From: Diphasiastrum complanatum
Taxonomy: Eukaryota; Streptophyta; Lycopodiopsida; Lycopodiales; Lycopodiaceae
DNA length: 64,000 nt
Reading direction: 5' to 3'
Assembly (NCBI GenBank): GCA_029204225.1
Contig: CM055110.1
Location: forward strand, 39,125,515-39,189,514
Positions 35,170 to 46,351 of this stretch are shown one piece after another (position 1 is the stretch's first letter; each line of letters opens with the position of its first letter). Both the position numbers and the translations under genes were made by a program. Below the pieces are notes generated by a model that saw only the letters and a list, made by a program, of their open reading frames with translations, was not told where the DNA came from and searched no databases.

Positions 35170-35490
35170 GAGAAACTCACCAATGAGTTTCAAACTACTC
35201 TAAAGTCTATCCAACGCAGTATGCCTGCTCAGCCAAACCCTGCACAGGTACCTTATAGATGAAAACCAATATGGTGTCTACACTGCCGGGCTACGCATCC
35301 TGCTGATGCTTGTCCTTCATCTCAGCCTATCCAAGCACATGCCATCCAACAATATGAAGAACAACCATCACAATCTAGACATTCCTCGCATTATCACGAT
35401 ATCCATCAGAAATTCCAGAACCACTAGCCATACAAGATGGTTATGCCATTATTCAAGGGCCCATGAACAACAGATGTTTCATCTTTAGTG
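35170..35490 (+). pseudogene. Gag-like fragment with CX2CX3HX4C knuckle
   Basis: From ATG 35170 the frame reads MEKLTNEFQTTLKSIQRSM, a TGA, then WCLHCRATHPADAC (C-x2-C-x3-H-x4-C), then a Gln/His/Ser-rich tail to about 35428. The knuckle spacing equals that of the gag at 16.0-17.0 kb, so it is probably a relic of the same kind of gag-only element. The (GA)n at 35500 follows. Confidence 0.5.
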
Positions 35491-35499
35491 AAACCGGAG

Positions 35500-35669
<170 letters not shown>

Positions 35670-35704
35670 TCAGAACTGAGATCATTCAGGTTGCCCAGAT
35701 AGTA

Positions 35705-36325
35705 ATGATGCAAATGCCATGTCTTGGTAACCTAGACTTCTTGGTGACTGTATGCTATCTGTACTCAGTCTACAACATCTCTAACCTGACCATTGCCGAA
35801 GAATTGGACTTCTATCATGTTGCTCAGATGGAGAGAGCAACGAAGGACTGTCTCCCACATGGGGGTCATGTTCAGTCATGGCAGAATTTAGAGCGGGAAA
35901 ATGCTCCTTAGAAATTGTATTACTTTGTACAACTTCAGAAGCTTCATGAATGTTTTGTTTATCATAAGACATACCTTAAAAAAAAATGGTTTGTTCGGGA
36001 TATTGTGACAAAATTGACATCATAGGATCGCATGTGGCTAGATCCTCAAATTCCAACGCGGTGTGAAAAGAATGTCTTTCCATAATCAGCATTGGTTCGC
36101 TTACAATTCCAGAGGCTGTGGGAGCTGGGTCAGGGAGTGAATGGATCCGAATCATGCTGTAGCTTTGTGAGCACATTTATGGAAAAGAAAAAGAGAATGC
36201 GAAAGAAGAAGGTGGTACGAAGCATCTATTGGGAGACTAGGCTTTTGTTTTGTTGTCGTGAAGAGATGGAGGAGACTGAATCTATGTTGCTTAGTAAGCG
36301 TACTCGGAGAAGGAGAAGCTTTTAG
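35705..36325 (+). CDS. Unrecognised ORF pair after (GA)n
   Basis: One frame (35705-35911) reads MMQMPCLGNLDFLVTV and LDFYHVAQMERATKDCL. Another (36092-36325) starts MVRLQFQRLWELGQGV and is very basic at its end (KRTRRRRSF). No domain is recognised and stops lie between them. They could be broken pieces of one ORF. Confidence 0.25.
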
Positions 36326-36807
36326 TTGATTTTTTTGGTGATTATGTGCTTCACATATTAGTTTCTTGTAAAATTTTTTCACACTGGCTCAACTATTGCT
36401 TGATCAACAATATTATAGACACCAATTTTTAACACAATTTTTAAAGAAGAAAGAGCAAGATCAATGAATCGTCGACATTCAGAGCCTATAGAATCAAAAA
36501 TTTTCAAACAATTGTAAGTATTTTCTAGTAGCATAATGTGTCCTACTCTTGAATTCCGAGTTGTTGTTTTTAAATGTAGAGATCACATGGATCGACAAAA
36601 CATCTGCAACGAACAGTAGACTCTCCATGCTTGCCGCAACTCCAAAAATGAGCAATTTCACATATTGCAATATAATCATACATCTCCTACTTTCTCTTGT
36701 GCTCGCTCTGGCAATCCCTCTTGCACAACATAGAAAACAAAAAGGACGAGTAAAGAGAGAGCGAGCGATTTTTTTTCCTTTGAAAGATGATTGAGAGAAA
36801 AATATTA

Positions 36808-37175
36808 AAGGAGTTCTAAATCCAAAACAGGCCCTTTGTAAAGATTCTTTTTATATTTTTTCTTAATTTTTTCTTACACATGGACCAATCAAAACACTCA
36901 AATTTGAAATCTATGTAACGTAACTTTTTAAGTCCACATTTTGATTCTACACTAAAAATGGCATAACTTTTTAGTGGTAAGTCCAAATTTAGCAAAGTCT
37001 GGTGCATTGGAAAGCGCTCAAGAAGGGCTTTCCAATGATATGTTACATGACATACTTTTGAGATATGATTAAAAAGTTATGGCAAGTCAAACATATTAGT
37101 GTTTTAATATTTCAATAGTATAAAAGACATCTTGCACGAATTCTTAAAGGGTCTTTTTGGAGCTCAAAACTCCTA
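36808..37175. mobile_element. MITE copy 2 (inverted relative to copy 1)
   Basis: It is 368 bp and ends AAGGAGTTCTAAATCCAAAA and, inverted, TAGGAGTTTTGAGCTCCAAA, flanked by TA on both sides. The interior carries the same blocks as copy 1: TTGCACGAATTCTTAAAGGG, TTAGTGGTAAGT and ACATGGACCAATCAAAACAC. Sequence between the copies is clearly diverged, so both insertions are old. Confidence 0.85.
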
Positions 37176-37729
37176 TAATGGAGATAGCGAGAGCAGAGCA
37201 CGAGCGCGGACACATAGCCATATACACCAAACGGTCACGTCTCAACTCAAACGATCGTGTCTCAAACCGTCGCAACCCAAACGGTCGTGTCCCAAACGTA
37301 AATAAGCACAAAGAATAGATTATCATCGTAAAATTTGATGACGTGGAGTTTTTATTTTTAATTTTTTTTAATGATGACGTGGAATTTTTTCCATCCAAAA
37401 AATTTTAAAATGAATATTAGCTGGCCTTATAAAAAATGAATAATAGAAAGAAATCTAAAAAGAAATCTAAAAATAATAAAAAACTACAAAATGAATAATA
37501 AAAAATAAGAAAAACTATATAATAAAGCTATATACTCCTCATCCCTCCATTCATTCTACATTATTTAGAAGAAAAAAAAAAAGAAGAAGTAAAAAGCATA
37601 AATATATTGCCAAAATCTTGAAACGACAAAAAACTAAAAACAAACTAAAAATTAAAAAACAAAATATAACAATTTCTTTTTTAAAAATCTTAAAATTAAA
37701 ACTAAATATATATATATACATATACATAC

Positions 37730-38374
37730 CATAGTTGCACTGCATTTTGGAAACGCGTTCAAAAACGCGTTTCAAAAATATGGAATTTTTTTTCAGAAAT
37801 ATTTTTTTAAATTTTTTTTTTTGGTTTTTTTTTGTGCAATATGGATATCAGGTGAAAGTTCTAATTAAGAGCATAATTACTATGTAATTTACCGAATGTT
37901 TCGGGTGCAAGACGATCCAGTTCACGTGCATTATTCCATGTTGGGTTCTGTCAAGGATAAAAATTCAAAACTAACCTCTAGTCTGTCTGTTACGATCACA
38001 GATGGTCCTAGTAAGTGTGTTTTCGCTTAGGGACCTTGCCGTTGGGGGGCGTTGTCTCCCAAACCCCCCACTGGGGGGGCTAAACCCCCCGGATCGGGAG
38101 GCTACCGCCCCTCGAACCCCCTGAGCATTTATTGAAAACTAGAGCAAATAACAACCAAATAGCTATTGAAAATAAGATTTGTTTGTGACCCATCTACTGC
38201 ACTTCTGAAAGGCAAAATGCTCGTTTGACTATTGATCCCCTAAAAAAATTTCAGCCACAAGCTATTTTTCCAGATTTTTTTTTTTTTTTTGCGATTCTGG
38301 GAGGAGAAACGCATTTCTCAGAAATGCGGTTTCCGAAACGTCTCCTCCCAGAAACGCGATTTTGTGCAACTATG
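37730..38374. mobile_element. 645-bp element with CATAGTTGCAC inverted ends
   Basis: The left end CATAGTTGCAC and the right end GTGCAACTATG are perfect inverted repeats of 11 bp, flanked by ATAC on both sides (possible 4-bp target copy, in a low-complexity context). Near each end are GAAACGCGTTT-like palindromes. The centre (38040-38110) is GC-rich with G and C runs (GGGGGGC, CCCCCCACTGGGGGGG). No ORF. A non-autonomous DNA transposon is the simplest reading. Confidence 0.6.
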
Positions 38375-38427
38375 ATACACACACACACACACATACATAT
38401 ACATAGACATATATACATATATGTATA

Positions 38428-38500
<73 letters not shown>

Positions 38501-38502
38501 TT
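38375..38502. repeat. Compound (AC)n/(GT)n/(AT)n microsatellite
   Basis: ATAC(AC)n, then TATACATATATGTATATG, then (GT)n from about 38431 to 38478, and (AT)n to 38500. It can fold back because AC and GT tracts face each other. Confidence 0.9.
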
Positions 38503-38559
38503 TAGAAATTAGATCTTAAAACAAAGGGCATTAAAGGACTAAAGACAAACACCCCAGGG

Positions 38560-39205
38560 ACTAAGATCGAAAGGCCAAGGGCGATGGGTGCAAGACCAAG
38601 AGCCAAGTGCTTTTGGCCAAGGGCTAATAGTTCACGGGTAATGACTAAGGACTAACGACTAAGGGCCAAGGGCCAATGACTAAGGTTAAGGGCCTTAGGG
38701 CTAGGGCTAAGGTTCAGGGGTAAGGACCACCGCCAATGACCAAGGGCTAAGGACCATTGGCCAAGAGACAAGGGCCAAGGATTAGGGCTAAGGGCCACGA
38801 GCTAAGAGCTAAGGGCTAAGGGCTAAGGCTGACACCCAAGGGTAAGGGCTAATGCACGAGGGCTAAGGGCTAAGGGCTAAAGGTTAAGGGCCAAGTGCCA
38901 AGGCTAACACCCGAGGTCTAAGGGCTAAGAATTAAGGGCCAAGTGCTAATTGCCAAGGGCCAAGTACTAAATAGGGGCAAGGGTTGAGGGCTAAGGGCTA
39001 AGGGTTAAGGGACAACTACTAATGCTAAGGGCCAAGGGCTAAGGGCCTAGGGACAAGGACCAAAGGCTAAGGGTTAAGGGTGAAGTGCTAAGGCTAAGGG
39101 CTAAGGGCTAAGAGCAGGGTCAAGGGCCAAGGGCTATGGTCTCAAGGCTACGGGCTAAGGGCTAAGGGCCACTAGCTAAAGGCCAAGATCTAAGGGCTAA
39201 TGTTT
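38560..39205. repeat. Degenerate GGGCTAA heptamer minisatellite
   Basis: About 650 bp built from AAGGGCTA/AAGGGCCA/AAGGGTTA-type heptamers, with short perfect runs (for example near 38815 and 38860). The unit differs from the plant telomere heptamer TTTAGGG only in rotation and two bases. A short stretch of the same kind lies at about 56358-56390. Confidence 0.8.
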
Positions 39206-39328
39206 CATAATTTTGTTATAGTTTTATAATTTTGCTAATTGTAATTTTATTGTAACATGTTCATAATTTTGTTAATTATACTTTTAATAGCATTGCAAAT
39301 CCTAACACAAAGTGTAGTTATAATTTTT

Positions 39329-40302
39329 TTTCAGGGTTACTACATGGACTGCTCAAGAGAAGAAGTTCTAGTTGTTTTGTTCTTTCGGAAAGAGGTGGTT
39401 GCATTTGGAAATGTCTTAATTGTTGAATCAAACGGAACATGTTTTTTCAAAGAAGTTGGTAAGATAAAAGTGTAGTCCTAATTTCAAAGGTATTTAAAAT
39501 GGATTGTCTCTTGCCATACCCTCATGGTGATTTTGATCACCTAGGAGATGTTTACAACTATATTTCCTTGGATTCCATTGCAAAAAAAATCTTGTGAGTT
39601 GACATAAATGAACTCGTTCTTGCCAACTGTCCATTATACAACATTGATGACGTTGTTGATTGTATGGATTTTCAAGGGGTAGTAGTTTGCACTTATAAAT
39701 TCAAAGGCTACTATCCCATTGATAAAAACCTGCTTGTTATCTTGCAGTTGACTTCAATTACAATAGAAGGAAATATTGCGAATGCCATGGCAGATGATGT
39801 CCAAGATCCTTTCTACACACAAAATCAAGCAATCATTTGGTGTTTGTCAAAACTGTCTTTGCACTCTAAAAAGAGAAAACATGTATCGTTTACTGAACCA
39901 TTAAGTGAGTGCTATACATATTATTCTAATGGTTCAAATAGGAGCAACATCAAGAAGCCTTGTGGTTCAAAAAGAGGTAGCATCCAAAAAACGTCGACAA
40001 GATCAGTATATAATTTAGATTATGTGAGTGATGTAGAAGATGTCGAAAATAGATCCGCCGACTGCAATACAATTGTAAGATCAAGTAACTATAACTCGGA
40101 TATCTTGACAAAAATCCAAGACTTTTCTCATAATCGTAATATTTCAAGATCAGTGTATAACTCAAATATCTTAACAGATGTCGAGAATGTGGTTACTGGT
40201 AATATATTTGCTGCATCAGCATACAACTCGGATATTCTTACATGTGTGGAGGATGTTGGAGAGGCTGTTGATAACAACAAAAATAAAAATTGCGGGCTAT
40301 GA
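39329..40302 (+). pseudogene. DUF8039-like plant protein with four peptide repeats
   Basis: After TTTTTTTTCAG (39322-39333) an exon-like frame reads EVVAFGNVLIVESNGTCFFKEVG. A shifted frame continues with MDCLLPYPHGDFDHLGDVYNYISLDSIAKK. The vAxGxV...LP.P..d..LGDa pattern recalls the DUF8039 domain of plant transposon-associated proteins (inference). After a TGA at about 39594 the frame is open to 40302, including an uninterrupted 212 residues from 39664. The C-terminal half repeats a unit SVYNSDILTDVEDV four times (about residues 115, 143, 163 and 186 of that frame). GTGAGT at 39593 could be a donor, so splicing rather than decay may explain the stop. Confidence 0.5.
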
Positions 40303-40519
40303 TGCTGGCATTTGTAGATCAAAATGGAGGGGCGTCAATATGAAAGGTCACTTTCATCTCATCTCATTTCCGTCTCATGAGTTTGATTGCACATAACTTA
40401 GTATTCAATCTTGTGAGTTTCTTGAAAAATTGACCCAAGTCTTGGTCTATGTTGTTGTGAAAACTACAGAACACACCTACAAATACATCGATGTTGCTTT
40501 TCATCAACTACAAAAAAAC

Positions 40520-40835
<316 letters not shown>

Positions 40836-40839
<4 letters not shown>

Positions 40840-41620
40840 GACAAATGTAAGATTCATTTACCATCAAACACTATTCTCATTTACTTTACACTTAAAATAC
40901 AGTGACTAAAAAACAGAGAAATGACCTAGAGATCCATTTTTTAAGCTTAAAATTTACTAAAATTTTGAATGTTACATTTACAGAAATAATTAAAATATTA
41001 AAAAGTTTAATTTTGTTATAATCTACAAAAATGAAAAAAATTTAGACTAGCAATTTCTTTTTCATTTCTAAATTTGTTGGAATTAAACAACTTCAAATGT
41101 GAACCAATTATTGACTTAAAAATTTCCAGAATAATTTCAAGTTTTTAAACTCCAAAATTTTAACTTATTGAAAAATAATTATGATTTGAAGTCATTTGAA
41201 CAATTGAAAATTTTTAGAATTTACTTGTTGAAAAAAATTTGAAAATATGCATATTTGACCTATTTAAAAATAATTATAATGACTAGAGTAGTAATACTTT
41301 ATATTGAATGTATTTGAAAAATATATACAAGATAAAACTAAAAATTGTGTGAAATTATACTATTTAACAAATTATAAATACCATGTTCTGTCTGATTTGA
41401 GAAAATTCTAGAGAATGTGTTCAATATTTCATTTTTCATTAACATTCTAGTCTTGCTAATCCGATTGACTTGTTGATATTTTACACTTGTTTATGTTGGT
41501 TACTTTTGTATAATCTCTCGAAAACCAAACATTAAGGTACAAATAAAAGGCTGTCCAATTTTACATAACAATCAAGATTCATTTCTTAGATTGAGCTTAT
41601 AAACTGAATGAAAGTAGAGG
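40836..41620. other. AT-rich spacer
   Basis: Many short A/T runs and AAAATTT motifs. No ORF over 60 codons on either strand and no terminal repeats are seen. Confidence 0.5.
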
Positions 41621-41630
41621 ATAAGTTTGC

Positions 41631-42495
41631 ATGGGTGACACTCTTCAAGATTACACCAAGAGGAAGTCCAATAGTTTCTCTAATTCTGTCAAGGTAGTTG
41701 CTCAAAAAATAAAAAAGACAAGAAACTTGCTCAAATTATTTTCCCTTCTCAAGATGAGTAAAATCAAACTTCCAATTACAAATCTAAGAGTGAGGCCAAA
41801 AGCTCTTTTTGCAGATGTTGCAATAAGACAAGGCATGAAATTAAAGAATGGATTCTAAAAAGATGTTTAAGGGAGCAAGTTGTGTGAGGGAGTGAATGGC
41901 TGCAAGCCCAACTTGTAAAGGAAAGAGTAGCCACACATATGTTATTTTGGATCCCCAGTCCAGACCAAGAAAATCTGCTTATATATGATTTCGGTACAAA
42001 CAACTCCAAGCATTGGCTCGTTTCTCATTCTAAACCCAATAAAATCGAAGGATCTTCTTGGGAACGCAGAAAGAGCAACTACGATGGCATGGTACTGTCT
42101 GCAACAGAAAAGATCGCAGTTACAACTACCAAAATTTTGAACAATGAAAAAAACCTGAATGGTAATAGGCCAAAGATTTTAGAAAAAAGAACGTAGAACG
42201 GAAAGTTCTATATTTGAAGTAATTATTTCAAAGGAGCAGAAGCCATCCAAAATTCTATCTGAAGGTGAGTATACAAAAGATCTTACAACCCATCACACCA
42301 CAAGAGGGAGGTGAGTATACAGAAGTTCTTACAACCAACATGTCGTCACCCATCACAACAAAAGAGCCCTCATCATTCACATATTCACCAGCTGCTAATC
42401 ATCATCCTTCCGCAGTACCTTCTACCGATCCTCATCCTTCCACAGTACAACAACGGACAGTACCTTCTACAACAACGGACAGTTTGGTCAATTAG
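41631..42495 (+). CDS. Unrecognised ORF cluster
   Basis: Three frames follow one another: 41631-41858 (basic, KSNSFSNSVKVVAQKIKKTRN), 41939-42196 (LLIYDFGTNNSKHWLVSH) and 42265-42495 (Pro/Ser/Thr-rich, repeated HHPSAVPSTDPHPSTV). The DNA text GGTGAGTATACA..CTTACAACC occurs twice, at 42264 and 42311. No domain is recognised. They may be parts of one spliced or broken gene. Confidence 0.25.
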
Positions 42496-42704
42496 TTTCA
42501 AGCCCTACACTAATGTTTGTTTCACTATCTCTGAAGGAATTTTCACTCCTACCCGCTCCTAAAGATGCGTGAAAATTCTCTCATTGAAATGGTAAGATCT
42601 CAACATTAATTTTTCAGCATCTGATTTTGGTTCTGTATTAAGTCTCTTGGAGATCTCTTCTTTGATCATCTCTCTCAGGATCTCGACCTCAACATAGCAA
42701 ACCC

Positions 42705-43250
42705 TGGTTTCTTTGTTCTATGCTGAGCATAAAACAAGTTCTATGCTCATCATAGAACTCTTTTGCTGAACATAAGACTCCAAACTTTTGAATGGTTTCC
42801 TTCGTTTGAAGAAACCTTGATCTTCAACATGATTTTTACCTTGATGCCTTTTTTAACTTGAAGTGCCTTATTAATGAATATCACATTGAAGTAAATAGTT
42901 TACCCTAGCTTCTTTGTTCTATTGTTCTATGCTAAGCATAGAACTCCAAACTTTTGAATGGTTTCTTCCGTTTGAAGAAACCTTGCTCTATTTTCACCCT
43001 TCATGTCTTTTTGAACTTGAAGTGCCCGATTAATAAATATCACCTTGAAGAGAATAGTTTACCCTAGCTTCTTTGTTCTATGCTGAGCATAGAACAAGTT
43101 CTAAGCTCAGCATAGAACTCCAAACTTTTGAACGGTTTCTTCCATTTGAAGAAACCTTGCTCTTCAACGTAATTTTCACCCTTCATGCGCTTTTGAACTT
43201 GAAGTGCCCGATTAATGAATATCACATTGAAGAGAATAGTTTTCTTAAAA
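42705..43250. repeat. Three-copy 166-174 bp tandem repeat with palindrome
   Basis: The block CCAAACTTTTGAAYGGTTTCY followed by TTTGAAGAAACCTTG begins at 42780, 42946 and 43120. Each unit also has TTGAACTTGAAGTGCC, GATTAATGAATATCAC and TTTACCCTAGCTTCTTTG. The palindrome TTCTATGCTGAGCATAGAA (perfect arms) is present in two units and slightly changed in the third. AGTTCTAAGCTCAGCATAGA near 43099 adds a further half palindrome. Confidence 0.85.
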
Positions 43251-44559
43251 GAAAAAATGGTTCAAAAGACTACTTCGCTATGCTCAACATAGTAAAAAAA
43301 CTTTAAAGGTTTTTTGCTATGCTGGGCTTACTCTACAGGGCTTTACAAAAGGAAGAGCACCAAGCATGCATTCTAGAGCTCCTAAAAATCGATATTTAAA
43401 TGTGACAAAAAACTATATACACCAATTATAATATTGTTCTATTAATTTCAACAATTACGTTACAATTTTTGTTTGCTAATTTTTACAATTATGTAGTTTG
43501 TATTTGTGAATTTTTCATGAGCAATGGTGCACTCTGTGGGGACCATTCTGAAAGCTACTAGAAAAAAGAAAAAAGAAAAACCCCAGGTAACTAGTTTTCT
43601 CTAGAGCATGAGTAGCACAATATTGAGAGCATTTGGTATTTTAAGCCTTTCCAAAAATAATAGCTCTGGAAAAAACTCTTGAATCCTCGACAGCTCTGAA
43701 AAATATTGACCTTTTACAATCTGTGCAAGGTAAGAATGTGGTATTTATTCGGCCTTGTAAAAAAATTGACAAACTATAAAAGCTATTAGAATGAAGTGAT
43801 TTAGGGATTTTCATACTAATTAAGTTGATATGCTTATTGCACACCTGACTTATGCAAATTATAATAAAAAACATTCATTTTGAATTGCAAATGTTTTTGG
43901 AGTCGTTAAAAACAACAACCAGATGAAATTGCTACAAGTCCACTTTATGTGCACCACTATAACTAATTTTATTCTATGAGTAAAAAAAGTTGTAAATAGA
44001 TTTGAAGGACAACAGAAAATGATTTTTCGAAAATGAACCCGTAGTTGATGATTGAAATTAAAAATCTAAGTTGTATTGGCTTTTAATTTGAAGTAGACAA
44101 TAACAAATCATTTAGAAATGCCAATATGTTCTATTTTGAAAACATGTATTGGGTTTTCCTTGCAACCATCATCCTCAACTCATCTTCAACCACTAAAATC
44201 AGAGTTGGAAGGTTTTGTGTCAATATAGGATATTGCTTTAGAAGAATATATTGATTGACTTTAAACAATAAGACATGTTTTCAAGTTTAACGATAGAAAA
44301 GAGAGTGTTGATTATATATTAAGTACTAAATGGAAAGACATTGGTGAAAATTCTCTAAAAATGCATATTTGAAAAAAAAAATGTACATATGTTTTTAACC
44401 TTCTACAAATAGTTTGAATTTTGTTTCTTCAAAAATCATGTTGTCTACTTTCATGTATTAACTGCACAATTGTCATCCTCAACTTCTCATCAACACAATA
44501 AAGTCGATATACAAGGTTTTTTTTGTCAGCATTAGATGTTGATTCAGAAGAAAATATAT
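43251..44559. other. AT-rich spacer with a diverged duplication
   Basis: 44120-44340 and 44445-44559 share blocks (CATCCTCAACT, CATCAAC, AAGGTTTT, GTCA, GAAGAA-ATATAT). The second copy continues after the copia at 50463 (GATATGTCAGTTGACTT, GAAAAAGAGAGCGTTTAAAT), showing that the element landed in it. No coding sequence is supported. Confidence 0.55.
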
Positions 44560-44830
44560 TTAGAATTTGCTTCGAACAAGAACACATATCATGCTACACA
44601 GTAACACAGACAGAAAGCACTCTCCACACCAAGCTCACATAGCAAACTGTATTTCTCAACACGAAATTACACTGTACATATAGTTCTTCACTTAGGCAAC
44701 CCATGCATGGCCCAAGTTGTCGTTGATGAGACGCGTGTCCCGTCGACTCGCCTTGTGGCAAGGCCAACTGATCCTTATCTATTGATAGGACCCACAGTAC
44801 AGTAACACAGTAGTTCTACTTTAATTCTAA
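44560..44830 (-). repeat. 3' LTR, 271 bp
   Basis: Bounded by homology to 50192-50462 and by the PPT at 44831-44850. It includes CCGTCGACTCGCC and ACAGTACAGTAACACAGTAG. Inverted ends are TTAGAATT/AATTCTAA. Confidence 0.92.
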
Positions 44831-44888
44831 CTCTCTCTTTCTTAAAGTAGAGTGTACTTTTTATACAGTCATATACATAGCTTTAAAG

Positions 44889-46351
44889 TCAACAAACTTT
44901 AAGTACAGAAAGCTTTAATATAAGCTTATCAAACTTTTCTCTAGGAAGTGGCTTAGTGAAAATGTCAACTAGTTGTTCGTCCGTACTACAATGAGCAACA
45001 TGAATTTCATGACTCAACAGCCTCTCACGTATAAAGTGATACTGAATCTCAATGTGTTTGGTTCTCGCATGGAACACTAGATTCTTTGCTAGTTAAATGC
45101 CACTCTGACTATCGCTATGTATAGTCGTGGGATTTTTCTATTTCATGCCAACTTCATCCAAGATTTGCCTCAACCATATAGCTTCTTGTGCTGCACTACA
45201 CATTGCCTTATACTCTCTTTCTATTGTAGATAAAACAACTGTACTTTGTTTTTTACTAGACCAGGAAAAGCAACTGCCACAAAGTTGGAATACATACCCT
45301 GTGGTGGATCTACGATCATTATAGTCATCTCCCCAATCCGCATCCACATAGCGACATAACTCAAGTAAATCCTCATGCTTCCTGTACACCAAGCCATAAT
45401 TGGAAGTGCCTTTGACATATCACAAAATGTGTTTGGCTACCTTCCAATGCGTTTCAGTAGATGTTGCCATAAACTGACTTACAATACCAACAATATAGCA
45501 TATATTTGGTCTAGTCGTGGTAAGGTAAATCAAGCTCCCTACTAACTACCTATACAGCATAGCATCAAATGGTTGTGACTCGTCAAGCTTAGAAAGCTTT
45601 TTACCTAGTTCAATAGAAGTATTCACTGGCTTGCAATCTTGCAACCTGAACCTGTGCAACAACTCTCTGACATGTTTCACATGTGTTAGACCCACTTCAT
45701 GTCCTTTTTGCCACACCTCCACTCCAAGGCAATAATGCATTAGGCTGAGATCTGTCATCTCGAATTGTTTCATGAGGTCTTTCTTGATCATTTCTATCAT
45801 CTCTTGATTATTTCTTGTAACAATCAAGTCATCAACATAAAGGGCAACCAAAACCACCATACCATCAAAGCATAAGCCATAAAGATTTGGATCAATCCCC
45901 CTTAGAACGAAAGTAGGCATCAATCCTACTATACCACGCACATGGTGCTTGTTTAAGACCATAAAGTGCTTTCTTCAAGCGACATAAATTATTCTCCTAT
46001 CCTTTCGCTACAAAGCCTTCAGGTTGATCCATGAACACCTCTTCTTCTAACTCACCATTTAGAAAAGCAGATTTTACATCCATCTGATGCAAAGGCCAAC
46101 CAAAATGTAAAGCTAAAGCAACAAGTAGACGTAGAGCACTTACATACTGCCGCAAAGGTCTCCTCATAGTCGATCCCTTTACTTTGTGCATATCCTTTGA
46201 TCATTAATCTTGCTTTGTGCTTTGCTATACTTCCATCTGCATGGTACTTAGTCCTATATATCCATTTACAACCAATGGATTTCTTGCCAACTGGTGGTTC
46301 CACTAAGTCCCATGTGCTAGGCTTAACAATTGACTCCATCTCCTCTTCCAT
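44889..46351 (-). pseudogene. Copia RT and RNase H
   Basis: RT start MEEEMESIVKPSTWDLVE, KKSIGCKWIYRTKYHADGSI, KARLMIKGYAQ (46350-46200), then HQMDVKSAFLNGELEEEVFM (46090), VALYVDDLIVT (YVDD, 45840), MTDLSLMHYCLGVEV and [15 protein letters not shown]-like text. RNase H has YVDADWGDDYNDRRSTTGYVFQLC (45350), STIEREYKAM and EAIWLRQIL, then FHARTKHIEIQYHFIRE and LPREKFDKL at the end. Frameshifts lie near 46170, 45980, 45540-45420 and 45120. Confidence 0.92.

Noticed and set aside
38225-38512. Frame with His/Thr then Cys/Val runs
   Set aside because: Microsatellite (AC)n/(GT)n in frame; no gene signal.
42705-43250. CRISPR-like repeat-spacer array
   Set aside because: Only three long direct repeats in tandem, plant context, no short regular repeats with unique spacers and no cas genes.
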